A stretch of DNA of 64,000 nt from Siphonodentalium dalli. Taxonomy: Eukaryota > Mollusca > Scaphopoda > Gadilida > Siphonodentaliidae. The stretch lies in assembly GCA_032622095.1 (NCBI GenBank), contig CP136068.1, forward strand, positions 55,330,025 to 55,394,024. The letters are read 5' to 3'. Made by a program: the position numbers and the translations under genes. The notes under the pieces are model-generated. The model saw only the letters and a program-made list of their open reading frames with translations. It made no database searches and was not told where the DNA came from. Below, in pieces: positions 34,785-47,791 of the stretch. Within the stretch, counting starts at the first letter, position 1, and every line of letters starts with the position of its first letter.

Positions 34785-36695
34785 TGTTAACACAACCGAA
34801 GAATCACAACGAATATGAAGGTCTCAAATCCACCAGATAGGCCAGTATGGGCCTATTGCTGCCCACAAATCACGATGTATGAATGAGCTATATGGTCTGG
34901 GTCTCTAACACAAGACAACGAGAATACTGTATCTGCTAACAGCCAGGAGTAGCAATATTCCAGTACTTGAATACCAGTGAATACTTGAATACGATGAGTG
35001 GCAAGATGTACAAATGATTAATTTACTCTGATCCAAGTTACACAATAAGTAACCACTGACACCTATTGTAGAAGTCAACTAATAACCGGCTCCAGAAAGC
35101 ACATAAACACAACGCTTGGCGATTATCGAACACTTATTATTCCAACTCAAATATTGTTCCGCCTGGTGAATCGTATTAGCACAGAGTAGTTTGAAACATT
35201 CGCAAACACTTTTTATGCGAAGTAAGCGATTGTTTTCTAATTAAGGAACGTGTTGTGAAAATATGAATTATCGCCCCTTTCTTGTGCCTTAATCCATCAT
35301 TCCTGGCAGTAGTTCACAGGCGATAGGAAAACACGTGTGCTCGATGCTGTCTGTTGGGAGAACTGGACCGAACGTAAACAGAAGAGTTCTAAATTTATCT
35401 CGCCGATTCCGCGAACTGCTGGCTGTTAGCCGTGGGTCGATTATTATGCTTCGTTCACGCTCTGTTTGGATCCTGTAAATACACAGATGAATGGGCATAA
35501 ATCTACGTTATTAAACATATGTATAAATAATTCCACAAGACACCCTTGCAAGGCTAAACATTTGTATAAACATGCAGACAAGCATGTGATGTATGCCTCC
35601 AAGACACTCAACACATGTGAAGTATAATTATGTATATATGCATTTTGGGCCTTTATCATTATGTTTCTGTGTGCAATACTCCCACAACCTGGCACATATC
35701 AATCGGCCCAAGGTGGCTGTTTCTTAGGTGTACGTGCACTGGTCGCTTGCAGGCGATGGCGACACTTTTCATGTGGTTGTGCCCACCTCTTGAATTACCT
35801 TTCCATCATGGCAAACTATTCTTTTGAATTTTATACCATCTTTCTCAATGTGAAAATAGGCAAAATAAATTAAGATGTGACTTTCCGCAGTAATGCACTC
35901 ATGCATTCTGCTACATGTATATTCCATGGTATACCATTCGTATTTTGGAATGATATTGTAATGAACGCATGGATGTAATGTTGTCTTGCTAAATTCGTAT
36001 TAGTTTCAAAGAAGGAATTTGTGAGGTGATACATGTATATCATAATAGTGCAGGATATTTCTTTCCCGGTCGAGCATGAATGGCCCACAACCATAATTAC
36101 ACTTTTCTCGGAATATACTGCGACAGTAGTTTTCTTTAAATATTGTCTAACTGGAACCGCAGCGTGGTTAAATATTCGACGCTGACGGTGACCCTCGAGT
36201 AGGCATTTGTGTTTTCGGCAACCCGCACATTGTCTTCTTATAATATAATTTGATTTAGGTCGATAATCTGCTTAGAATCGCCTCGTTTTGAGTCGATATT
36301 GAACTGAAAATGAGAGCCTTTTAGTCACAATATCGACTCATAATCACTTCATTATAGGTTCATTATGTGCGGCCAATCACACAAATAAACCAAATCACGA
36401 CTTATCGGGTGTACGCTCTTTACAATATGTTTTCACTGTGACCCGTGCCATAAAACTTAATAACGGATATGAGTCCAATATCTGCTTATTTCAAATAATC
36501 CAATATGAACCTATCGCACATTATAGGGCGATTATGTGCGTATTTGCGAGGAGATATGTTGGTTTTCGGATATGTCATTAATGATCACACGAAACTGTTG
36601 TATAAATGTTCTTTATAATTATGTCTAAATATCAAATGTGATTTTTTTTTTGACAAACGTCGTAGAAATGTTTCAACTGTTTTCATTTTATCACA
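34785..36695. other. Region upstream of the integrin exon
   Basis: Would hold the 5' UTR and promoter of the minus-strand gene, but no TATA box or initiator could be assigned. Part of a dispersed repeat (inverted relative of 20695-20990) lies at 36440-36562. No other gene recognised. Confidence 0.4.
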
Positions 36696-36699
36696 CAGT

Positions 36700-36890
36700 A
36701 TTGATACAAACGTTCTCTATTAATACCATATCAAGAACATTATAACAGTAAACGCTCTCTATTAACACCATATCAGGAACATAATAACACGAAACGCTCT
36801 CTATTCATACCATATCAGGAATATAATAACAGTAACGCTATTAATACATATCAGGAATATAACAACAGTAAACGGTCTTTATTGTTTTAT
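36700..36890 (+). repeat. ~42-bp tandem repeat, 4-5 units
   Basis: Unit resembles AACGCTCTCTATTAATACC followed by ATATCAGGAATATAATAACAGTA. The same unit on the opposite strand forms the 55643-55785 array, and related boxes lie inside the 24.25- and 36.96-kb MITEs, which begin about 70 bp to the right. Confidence 0.85.
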
Positions 36891-36956
36891 GTTATTTTCT
36901 AAATTCGTGTCATGTGGAATCCGTACAAAAACATTTCACTCATTGGTCAACCTATT

Positions 36957-37454
36957 TTAAAGGCACGTGCGGCCTTAGTTGTCGAAAATATTCATATTTG
37001 TTCCAAACACCGTAAACAGAAAAACATTAAAACACATACAGTTCCGTTCATATATACCATGACCATCGCGTAAACAGCATGTTATCATAAAGACCTACTA
37101 TGTTTTACCTAAGAAAGAGCCTGATTGTGTTACAGAAGAAAGCACAATGCTACTGGCTAATCACACACAAATGGCATAAACGCTCTTTATTAGTTCCATA
37201 TCAGGTATTCACCAACAAAGAACGCTCTTTATGTTTACCATCATAATATAAACAAACACCAGAAAAGAAACTTTTTATGCTTTTGTTTAACAATGGTCAA
37301 ACATATGACCATAACATACTGTTTATGCGATATTTCTTATTTGTATATGGACAAAGTCTATCTACATTTTGATGTTCTTTCTGTTAGTGGCGGTTTTTGA
37401 CGGGTGGAGATATTTTCACAGGATACCCACCGCCAAGGCCAACCGTGTCTTTAA
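36957..37454 (+). mobile_element. TTAA-flanked MITE, copy 2
   Basis: Near-identical to 24248-24754 in the same orientation. Differences seen are small deletions (one of five bases after 'gttatcata', one in 'tgtttacataacaatgg') and a few substitutions. TTAA at 36957-36960 and 37451-37454. Flanking sequences of the two copies are unrelated, so each is an independent insertion, not a segmental duplication. Confidence 0.85.
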
Positions 37455-38069
37455 AATGTGACATAAGCAAGTATAATTGGTATAATTTGGACTCCAAGCC
37501 GCCATGTGACTTCAAAGAGAGGTTCCCGAGGTTCCAAGGAGTATGAGCAGTATTATTTTTCATGTCATGGGCTCTCGACCATGGTGTGTAGGGTGAAGAG
37601 GGAAACCTGTTTATAATGGCTTAATAATTTCAATTTGGTAAATGGGTTGAATGTTTCTCACATTTTATTTTACATCTAATATATTTTAATGTCAACAGCT
37701 AAAATCGGTAGTCGTTAGACTATTGATATTTTCTTACTTCCATAACATTTTAGACTCACAAGATTCAGTTTGCAGTTGACAACATTCCAGCCATATGAAT
37801 ATCGAGGTATTTTATTGAAGTCACCCGACAGACCTGTATATCAGGTATAACCAGTCAGAAAACTGATATTGGAACCCGGCCCACACATCGGGAACAATGA
37901 TCATCTAGACCACCCTTGTTCCAGATCATCAGGAACGCGGAAGCACCAAAGGTCAATGGGAAAACCAGTCAGGAGGGCACTTTTCGGGTGCCCACTGGTC
38001 TCCCTTGAGCCAGGGCAAGGGGGCAAGTGTCCCCGCATGCCGCTTCTCCGGCGTCCCTGCATACCATGT

Positions 38070-38075
<6 letters not shown>
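37455..38075. other. Non-coding with a GC-rich patch
   Basis: 37870-38070 is clearly more GC-rich than its surroundings and open in several frames on both strands, but no domain is recognised. It could be a repeat fragment or an unrecognised exon. Confidence 0.3.

Positions 38076-38121
<46 letters not shown>
38076..38121. repeat. (TA)n microsatellite
   Basis: About 22 uninterrupted TA dinucleotides. Confidence 0.95.
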
Positions 38122-38123
<2 letters not shown>

Positions 38124-39211
38124 CCACGCTTCAACCACACTCGGCCATTCACATGAATCTACATCTATAAACCTCCATATATATCAACTGTGTCCTTACA
38201 TGGTATTAAAGAATCATAATCCTATATCCATTTGTGTTTAAAAATCACCGATCTAAACATCAAAGTAACTAACTCCTGAATGTTATGATTCTCTGTCAGA
38301 TTATATAAATCCATTCACCAGTCCATTCTATGCCTATTGAGTAGAGTGCCAGTAAGAGCTATAGTCTTATCGTATGAGACACCTCTGCTGTTATCGGACG
38401 TCCTATAGTCATGAGTCTCAGATGAACCGAGCACATTAATGGCAGTCTTCCATGCGTGAACGTTAAGTTGGTGATTGGGAACTTTGCGTGTTGACTGCAC
38501 TGCGGCAGAATGTTTGTAGAATTAGTAGTGAATGAACATTGTTTGGTTGTTTGCAGACTGTTAGAGAGACTTTAGCTAATGGACTACGCCCGATGAATGA
38601 GTTAATGAGACAGCCAGATGTGTGGTGATACTAAATGATAGTGAATGTGGCTGATGTCCTCTGGGGATCAGACCTGTTGTGTATAAACGTTGCCACTAAT
38701 CGCATGACGTGTGGCTCCAGAATTCCACAGGGTGATATAAAAGGCAACCCTTCCATAGAGTGGATTCTTCGAATCACAATGCCTCATCTAAATTTTACAT
38801 CCGCGGAGTATAGTTACCCCCCCCCCCCCCCCCCCCCCGAGACATAAATGTTAAAATGTAGACCATCGAAATTATGATGATTGTGCATAATGATCATGCA
38901 ATGTGCAAACATGCGCTTCCTGGATGTGTGAACCGATATCGTACACAGTTTGGTATTTAGCCAGGTCGTATGTTCAATCTCAAACCTGCGAAGGACTCCA
39001 TTATAAACGGCTTCGTCCGTTTTGATCTGTTCAATGAGAGATTGATGAAACTCGGATTCTTAGATAAATTTCGCCGATCGTTGTGTAGGCTATTTGTTCT
39101 CATGCAATGTAAGGAACCATGATACTTTTATCATGATAGCCGGACCATGGGTTCTTCCATAAACCGATTATATTGATATAGTTCCGCCATTAAGAACCAG
39201 CTTTAGACTGA

Positions 39212-39212
<1 letters not shown>
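38122..39212. other. Non-coding with poly-C run
   Basis: A run of about 21 C at 38818-38838. No gene recognised. Confidence 0.4.

Positions 39213-39256
<44 letters not shown>
39213..39256. repeat. (TA)n microsatellite
   Basis: About 22 TA dinucleotides, directly abutting the left arm of the inverted repeat that follows. Confidence 0.95.
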
Positions 39257-39257
<1 letters not shown>

Positions 39258-39620
39258 GCAACTAGAAGATTAGTAGAGATGGTGAGCGGTACTGTCTCGA
39301 AGACGAATTTAGCGTGCTCAATTTTTTTTATCTCCGATAAAACGACGTCACGGGGAGTTTGAGCACCAAAAAATGGATGTAAATATGAACTGATGGACGT
39401 ACTTATTAGAGCGCCCGACACTTTATAATCGTATATTCTGTATTGTTTTGTGCATGCGCCGTGGCTTAATTATATATATATATATCAGTTCATATTTACA
39501 TCCATTTTTTGGTGCTCAAACTCCCCGTGACGTCGTTTTATCGGAGATCAATTTTTTTGAGCACGCTAAATTCGTCTTCGAGACAGTACCGCTCACCATC
39601 TCTACTAATCTTCTAGTTGC
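39258..39620. repeat. 137-bp near-perfect inverted repeat, 89-bp spacer
   Basis: Arms 39258-39394 and 39484-39620 are inverted copies that differ essentially only at a short T-run: both arms carry the T-run on the plus strand, although everything around it is inverted. The spacer ends in (TA)n. The frame ISSYLHPFFGAQTPRDV... is read in both arms because they are copies; I do not call it a gene. Confidence 0.9.
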
Positions 39621-42600
39621 AATCGGTTCGACAAGGATGCTTTATGGCCGGAGAGCTATTAACATAACATTTATCCCGTACTACGGACTTGTTCACATGG
39701 CCATGATGATGTGCAGTAATCAACGCATCGGGGGCTCAAACAGCGAACAGCATGTGGTTTCTAACTAATAGCGCATGCAAACAGTTTATCCATGTTCTTA
39801 ATTGCGGAATGGCTCGGTGCGGTCCTAATGAGTGGATGGTCGAGTATACTCTAATGACTCCGGTCAAGATAATATTGGATGCCCTGCCAGCGATGAGCAC
39901 CTCGAAATTAGACCGAGTTCCATTCATTTTCGCACATATGAAGACAAATTGTGGAATGGAATGGAACCTTGGCTGAAATATAAACGATGGAACCGGATCT
40001 GGATAGCCACTTATTACTCAAAGATTGTACAATGTCGAAAGCGTGTTTTGGTTTATAGCATTGATTTAATACAATGGCACTCGTGTGTGTTAGATACATT
40101 GTGCTATATACGAGAGTATATATGCAGAGCGGTAATGATGCAATCTTTAAGCAGCGTAAATCCATATTAGTGCAAGAAGTACCCTGGCTCAGGGAATATT
40201 CCTCCCCTTTGACTAATATTTAGCATATATAGTCAACTTAAAGCCGTGCAGTATATAACAGTGATCGTGCATCTGAGACCCACCCCCATATACAGCCCTC
40301 CCACATATATTCATTTCTTCTCCTCGGTAGCGTTTAGGAAGCTGTGTGAAGCAGTCTCTATCCTGTATTATTGTGCACGGTTGTACATGTTGTGAAACTA
40401 TTGTACATTAATTGTTTTCTGTTTATCCATATCCCTGTTTAGTTCGAGTGGAATGTCGCACAGTATAGAAAATATTTACGTGTCGTTTGCTGAAGTGTTT
40501 CCATGAAATTGCCTGTTTTTATAACATGTATATGGTTAATGCGTGTTCGGCAGCATGGAAGAGTGTTATCTCAAATCTGAAAAAAAAACTCCTGACATAC
40601 CTGTTTCAAACACTGAAATAAAACCACAACCTGCATCTAACTATAATCTAACGCCATTAGTTGGGAAGCAAGAAACTGAACTCCCATCGGGAATGTTTAA
40701 TTGATGGTATACATGCCGTATACGGTTATCGTATACTTCCCGCTGGTGAATAACGAGTATTTGTTAAACAACCGAACGAGGTCAAAGTAAACCACATCTC
40801 ACAAAGGTCGAACTATTCCTTCAACAAATGCCACCGTGTCTCACAAGTACATTTATTTCACGGTACAATTCGAAGCTGACACCTAACATGCTGAGTCGTT
40901 TGAATAGCAATGTGTTTTCGTATTTTTAAAGGGGACAAGTCACGATTGGATGCCGAGAAAGTCATTATTATCCTTTGTGTGTCTTGGTATACATGATATT
41001 AAGTCTAGATTTATCCACAGTGTATATAGGGCACTAAGCTAACAAGTCAACAGTCCAAACTATCGTTTTATCTCGAATCAGATATAAAAGGTGTTATGAA
41101 GGTAATGTCATCATTCGCATTTCAGCTAAAATTATAGTAATCAGTTTCGGGTATATACCCATATACACACCCATTAAAACTCGAAAACTTTAGGCAAATC
41201 TAGCATTTATAGTTATACATGTCTATTATACAGTGCTATAGTTTTAAACTTCGGCTTTCACTTGCAATTTGTACAGTTACAGGAGTTAATATATATCGGA
41301 ACATTCCAATTGTGTATGGGCTGGATTTCTCTCGGTATCGACAACGGAGTGACAGTGAGACCGATTACAAGATAATTATATATATCCGTGGGCGGAGGAG
41401 TTTGTTATAGAGGTGACATAAAGTAAGAACTCTGAGAAATTATAAGCAACAAATGCAATACGTTTATACAAGGAGAGAGAAGGAAAGAGAGTGGAATAGC
41501 GGTAATGGTGTCACCATCGTATGTTATGTTATTAACGTAGAAAAACTGGAAGGGAGATGTAAACATATTACTCATATATATATACAATAAAGTATGTAAT
41601 ATACATGAAACCCATGAAGAAAAGAAGAGAGGTGGTAATATTAACAATATTATATAGGTAAGTATAACGTGGTGGATATATAGGTTTCCCGAGCACATGT
41701 CTTACCTTTGCGATAACTGTCCTTCAATATATATGTGTTCGTGTATCACAAAAAAGCTGTTGAATACATGCAGCAGTGATATATTATACAGTCAGTTTTT
41801 CGACACATTGTACATAAGATGAGTTGTTCAACTACGGTGCAGGCGCACCTTCTACCAATACGCGGGTGTGTTAATTATTATGACAATATGCACATGCAAC
41901 GCCATTAAATATTACCTATATGCGGTGTTTTACGGCCGCTCATCGACCGTGAAGATTTATCACTAATATATCTGCCGACATAAGAGCTGTGTGGTTTTTC
42001 CTTTCTATCATTACGCCATGACTCGGTACCATTTTAACAATTTCTTTGTGGGCATTTAACAATGTGAAAGCACCGTATTAAATTCTCGTGTGGGCAAGTT
42101 ACCACAATTAGTCATTCGGAAGTGAGTCGATGTATATTTTTCAAAGCATGCATGGATCTAATTTGTGCGTTTTGCGGGAAGGTATCTCGTTTAAGATCTC
42201 TACGTCTACACAGTATATAATTGAGTGCATAAATGTTTTATCCTCGAAAAGGCGAATGGATAATCAACTGGGTCACCATCTTAATTTGCAACTTGTAATT
42301 TTGGCCTGGGCGAGATTAGAAAGTGTAAATAGGTTAATGTAGAGTCTACAGAGAGTGCACAATTGGCACAATTGTCTGCTATTATGTCCATTCCATTGAG
42401 ATCTTGTGCATGTGTATTACACACAATCACGCATTTAGTTTATTCTCCATACATATAGGGACGTATATACCAACCTATAGCGGTGGGGGAGTCCCACCAA
42501 TGTTGAAAGGCAGGTGGTTTCTTTGTGTCCACTCAAACGCATGTTGACTTCCTCCTTAATGAAATTGTAAACATATAAAGAAGGGAAGTTTGGATTCTTT

Positions 42601-43310
42601 TAAAACAATTTGGAGATATTCGGGTTTATAGATTTGGTATTCTTATATGCAATGTAAATATTATACAGCTATACAGTGATGTTGCCGATGAAGTTCACTT
42701 TATCACAAAGTTTATTCAAAACTTGACGGAAATCATTGAAAATATTCTGAAAATCACATGCAGACTAAATTATTTGAACCTATATACTACACGATTGGCA
42801 ATGTTTGCTGAAAAATCACTGTAACGGTTTGATTTACACAAGAATGGTTTCAACACGCGAAATTTCGTTATTGGAAAACTATATCAATACTGAATATAAG
42901 AACTAGATTTATTTATTTCTCCACGTTCTTCTTAGTGGTGGTGGTGTTTACAAACCTCGACGAGTCACTTTAATTAATTACTTGTAGTATCCCCCGCGGA
43001 GCTTGTTCGAGAGTCTATATAATTATGACGTTGACGGAATCATTTCCGCATATTTCTCGGGGATTCGGTCGAAAAGGAGGGCTATTTTCAGATAACCTGT
43101 TTTCTAGCTGATATTGTAGAACCCCTCCCCTTCGTGGTACAAACATATATATTAGCTTTATATTATATACTCAGTTTGCTGTTACAGATAATTTGTCTGA
43201 AATTGCGCTAACGTTTCCGCCCAATCCTAGTGCCTCAAGACAATCAAAAGAGTCAGCCGCGTAGAGTTGGGTTTGAGGTCACACGGCACATAGCGCTTAC
43301 ACATATAACC
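39621..43310. other. 3.7 kb without a recognised gene
   Basis: Open frames of 60-112 codons (for example 39752-40170) lack recognisable domains. 40928-40970 (TTTAAAGGGGACAAGTC...) looks like the end of a TTAA-type dispersed repeat. No RNA gene seen. Confidence 0.35.
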
Positions 43311-45015
43311 TGTTTTCCATGCCTTTCAACGGCGGGAGTAAGACAGGGATAAGTATTGTCACCCACATTATTCAAAATATATATTGATAATATTAAAACA
43401 ATTTTTGACACAAACTGCGATCCAATAAATCTAGGCGATAGTTCTATAAATCACATGTTATTCGCTGATGACCTAGTTTTAATGTCCGAGAGTCAATCAG
43501 GACTTCAAAGATGCCTCGAACGGCTTGAAGATTTTACACGGGAAAATGAACTAACAATTAATGAAGATAAAACTAAATGCATGATTTTTCGATCTCGAGC
43601 TTCAAAACACTTAACAACATTTTCGATAGCAGAAAATAATCTCGAAACGGTTAAGCAATACACATACTTTGGAGTTAAGTTTACATATACTGGGAAATTT
43701 ACAGACGCGATATCGGACCTAACTTCCAAAGGTCGCAAAGCTATGTATGCTCTCAGAAATGCATCCGACAACACAGCACCCCTACCAGTGAGTACATCTA
43801 TGAAATTATATGAGAAGTTAATCAAGCCAATTGTCTTATACGGAAGTGAAATATGGGGAGTGGAAGCAACGTCTAAGAACTACGATAGGCTATAGAATGC
43901 GAAAAGTTACACATAAAATTCTGTAAAATAGTATTAGGAGTAGGCAAATATGCATCTAACACTGCAGTTAGAGTGGAATTGGGTAGCTATCCACTTTACA
44001 TCGACGCTATTTGTAGAATGGCCGCATATGCTATTAAAATTTCTAATAATGTTGACAGTAACTTGATCAGAAATGCCGTGATTGAACAACGTTCACGCGG
44101 CGTTCAGAAATCAATATTCAAAACGACGGCAGCATTTGGGTTAAATATCACCGACGGCACACAAGTTGTCAAGAATCTTACTAACTTGAGACAGCAGTTA
44201 CAATCCAACTATCATAACGACTTTATTTTTAATATGAGCGATGAAGCATCTAAAACAGGGAGTAACAAACTACGGACGTATCGCATTTTCAAAACTACTT
44301 TTCAAATGGAACCATACTTGCTCAATACCAATACAATGAAGACAAAATAGCATTCACGAGATTGAGAATAAGTAATCACGCCCTATCGATAGAGCGTGGT
44401 AGACATTACCAACCCCCGATACCCTTACCAGATAGAGTATGTACCTTTTGTTTCAATACAAAAAAGCAAATAGAGGACGAAGTTCACTTCATTATGGATT
44501 GTCCTCTTTACGCGTCACTGAGATCGGAATTATTTTCCATAATGGGAAATAATTACATAAATTTCCAACTATTAGACCAAGAGTATCAATTCATAACTAT
44601 TCTAGAAAACAGATGTCCTCGCATATGTGCGAAAATCTACAACATGGTTAAACAGTTATTCAAACTCCGAACAGAACAGTGTTAAATAATTTCAGATTAA
44701 TGAGCATAATATGTCTGCGAAACAAATCTTATTGAGATATACATTGATTATGGAATTACATGTATTGTGAATATTATAGGACAGTATGCTTGTACCCACA
44801 TTGATACACCGTTATAGGTAGTACGTGGTAGTACCGTATATATATATATTTTTTCTTATTATGATTATATGTTTAAATGTTATAAGATATATATATAGCA
44901 TGCTTAATTTCACATGTATTGTTATAATATTGTTATAACCAGTATAATGTATTACACTGTATAGGGCAACCTACCCATGTGGGTGTTATTGCTATTACAC
45001 ATTAAATTAGAAATT
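43311..45015 (+). mobile_element. 5'-truncated non-LTR retrotransposon (LINE)
   Basis: Retains the 3' half of a reverse transcriptase, a C-terminal region with zinc knuckle, and a 3' UTR ending near 45015 (contains 'acccatgtgggtgttatt', a short hairpin, then 'cattaaattag'). No endonuclease or ORF1 was found upstream, so it is truncated at the 5' end as is usual for LINE copies. No clear target duplication or long A-tail seen. Confidence 0.85.
43314..44685 (+). pseudogene. Reverse transcriptase (LINE), disrupted
   Basis: The polymerase copied element RNA into DNA at the target site. Visible motifs: GVRQG immediately before an in-frame TAA (43350-43352), then LSPTLFKIYIDN, the catalytic FADD (residues 36-39 of the 43356-43895 frame), a LTINEDKTKCM block and a YFGV block as in the RT thumb. 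After a frameshift near 43893 the sequence continues in the 43900-44350 frame, and after another near 44335 in the frame ending at 44685. The last part has a CX2C-X11-H-X4-C zinc knuckle (C27, C30, H42, C47 of the 44362-44685 frame). At least one stop and two frameshifts make it non-functional. Clade (CR1/L2/RTE/Jockey) is not resolved. Confidence 0.88.
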
Positions 45016-45851
45016 ATACTAACTGAAAACTCACCTCACAGAACTTAATCCCGACGAAGCAGTGTAAATCCCCTCGATTCCATCTCATCGCACAGAATCA
45101 ACAACGAAAAAAATATTCCAATGTCAGAAGAAGACGGCCGAGCCAGCTGGTGCCAATTGAAAACGACGGTTGTCTATTATTCAATTTTAAATAAAGGAAG
45201 ACTCAACAACTCAGGCCGTTAAACTCGTGTCACACAAAGGATGCTGTCAGGTTTTATTATTTACGGTACGCCTCGTATGAGCCTGTCCTCTCTCGGACCA
45301 CGATCATTGAGACGATTTTCCGATTTTTAATATCGTGTATTGATCGTAAAATCATTGACGTTAGGGGGTCGGCTGATTCAATAGGTACGATTTAAGGAAG
45401 TACGCATTCCACATTGATTATATAAAGAGAGTCAATAAAATGTCGCCATGCCGAGTCGTAATTTTTCCACCTGTCAGAGGTCAAACAATTCACAATTGTT
45501 TCATTTTAATCGATCGGCTTTCGGCGAGTTATTATTTACGTGGAAATGATGAATTGGTGTCTGGTCGTTGATTGGGTGTGTAGCGATGGTAGAGACTGAG
45601 TAGAAATGTCAATTGTCAAAGTGGCTGTTCCATTATTCTGAACCCCATCGAGCGCTCTATATGACACAGCCAAGGGCACATGTATATATATTTTTTGTCT
45701 TGATCGCACCATTTATTTGACAATAAGATCGATTTAAGAAACAGCGCTGTTTGTGACAGGGGTCGTACGTGATAGCTCTCAAGTTCTCAACTTCAAAACG
45801 AAGTTCCACGATCGCGTCGGCAGCCGAATTTTAGAAATTAAAACAATCAGC
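45016..45851. other. Non-coding, no gene seen
   Basis: No recognised gene or repeat between the LINE tail and the satellite. Confidence 0.4.
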
Positions 45852-47791
45852 TTAAATGTCCATCCATGCAATAATATTAGAATGCAGGGACGTCATGAAA
45901 TAATATTAGAATGCAGGGACGTCGTGCAATAATATTATAATTCAGGGACGTCGTACAATAATATTAGAATGCCGGGACGCCATGCAATAACATTAGAATG
46001 CAGGGACGTCGTGCAATAATATTATAATTCAGGGACGTCGTATAATAATATTAGAAGGCAGGGACGTCGTGTAATAATATTAGAATGCAGGGACGTCGTG
46101 TAATAATATTAGAATGCAGGGACGTCGTGTAATAATATTATAATGCGGGGACGTCATGTAATGATGTTAATAAATGTCCATCCATGCAATAATATTAGAA
46201 TGCAGGGACGTCGTGTAATAATATTAGAATACAGGGACGTCGTGTAATAATATTAGAATGCAGCAGGGACGTCCTGTAATAATATTAGAATGCAGGGATG
46301 TCGTGCAATAATATTAGAATGCAGGGACGTCGTGCAATAATATTATAATTCAGGGACGTCGTGTAATAATATTAGAATGCAGGGACATCGTGTAATGATG
46401 TTAATAAATGTCCATCCATGCAATAATATTAGAATGCAGGGACGTCGTCTAATAATATTAGAATGCAGGGACGTCGTGCAATAATATTAGAATGCAGGGA
46501 CGTCGTGCAATAATATTATAATTCAGGGACGTCGTGTAATACTATTAGAATGCAGGGATATCGTGTAATAATATTAGAATGTCGTGTAATAATATTAGAA
46601 TGCAGGGACGTCGTGTAATAATATTAGAATGCAGGGACGTCGTGTAATAATATTATAATGCAGGGACGTCGTGTAATAATATTAGAATGCAGGGACGTCG
46701 TGTAATAATATTAGAATGCAGGGGCGTCGTGCAATAATATTAGAATGCAGGGACGTCGTGTAATAATATTAGAATGCAACAGGGACGTTCTGCAATAATA
46801 TTAGAAAGCAGGGACGTCGTGTAATAATATTATAATGCGGGGACGTCATGTAATGATGTTAATAAATGTCCATCCATACAATATTAGAATGCAGGGACGT
46901 CGTGTAATAATATTAGAATGCAGGGACGTCGTGTAATAATATTAGAATGCAGGGACGTCGTGTAATAATATTATAATGCAGGGACATCGAGTAATAATAT
47001 TAGAATGCAGGGACGTCGTGTAATACTATTATAATGCAGCAGGGACGCGTGTCCTGCAATAATATTAGAATGCAGGGACGTCGTGCAATAATATTAGGAT
47101 ATAGGGACGCCGTGCAATAATATCAGAAAGCAGGGACGTCGTGCAATAATATTAGAATGCAGGGACGTCGTACAATAATATTAGAATGCGGGGACGTCGT
47201 ACAATAATATTAGAATGCAGGGACGTCGTGCTATATTAGAAAGAATGGACGTCGTGTAATAATATTAGAATGCAGGGACGTCGTGCAATAATATTAGAAT
47301 GCAGGGACGTCGCGCAATAATATTACAATTCATGGACGTCGTGTAATAATATTAGAATGCAGGGACGTCGTGTAATAATATTAGAATGCAGAGACGTCGT
47401 GTAATAATATTACAATTCAGGGACGTCGTGTAATAATATTAGAATGCAGGGACGTCGTGTAATAATATTAGAATGCAGCAGGGACGTCGTGCAATAATAT
47501 TAGAATGCAGGGACGTCGTGTAATAATATTAGAATGTAGCAGGGACGTCGTGTAATAATATTAGAATGCAGCAGGGACGTCCTGCAATAATATTAGAATG
47601 CAGGGACGTCGTGTAATAATATTAGAATGCAGGGACGTGATGTAATGATGTTAATAAATGTCCATCCATGCAATAATATTATAATGCAGGGACGTCATGT
47701 AATGATGTTAATAAATGTCCATCCATGCAATATTAGAATGCAGGGACGTCGTGCAATAATATTATAATGCAGGGACGTCGTGAAATAATAT

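Noticed and set aside
37869-38156. GC-rich 95-codon frame
   Set aside because: Runs into (TA)n and is open on both strands; no domain.
39448-39768. Frame ISSYLHPFFGAQTPRDV... present twice
   Set aside because: Present in both arms only because they are inverted copies; no known domain.
39752-40170. Overlapping 74- and 112-codon frames as a gene
   Set aside because: No recognisable motif and no supporting splice or start context.
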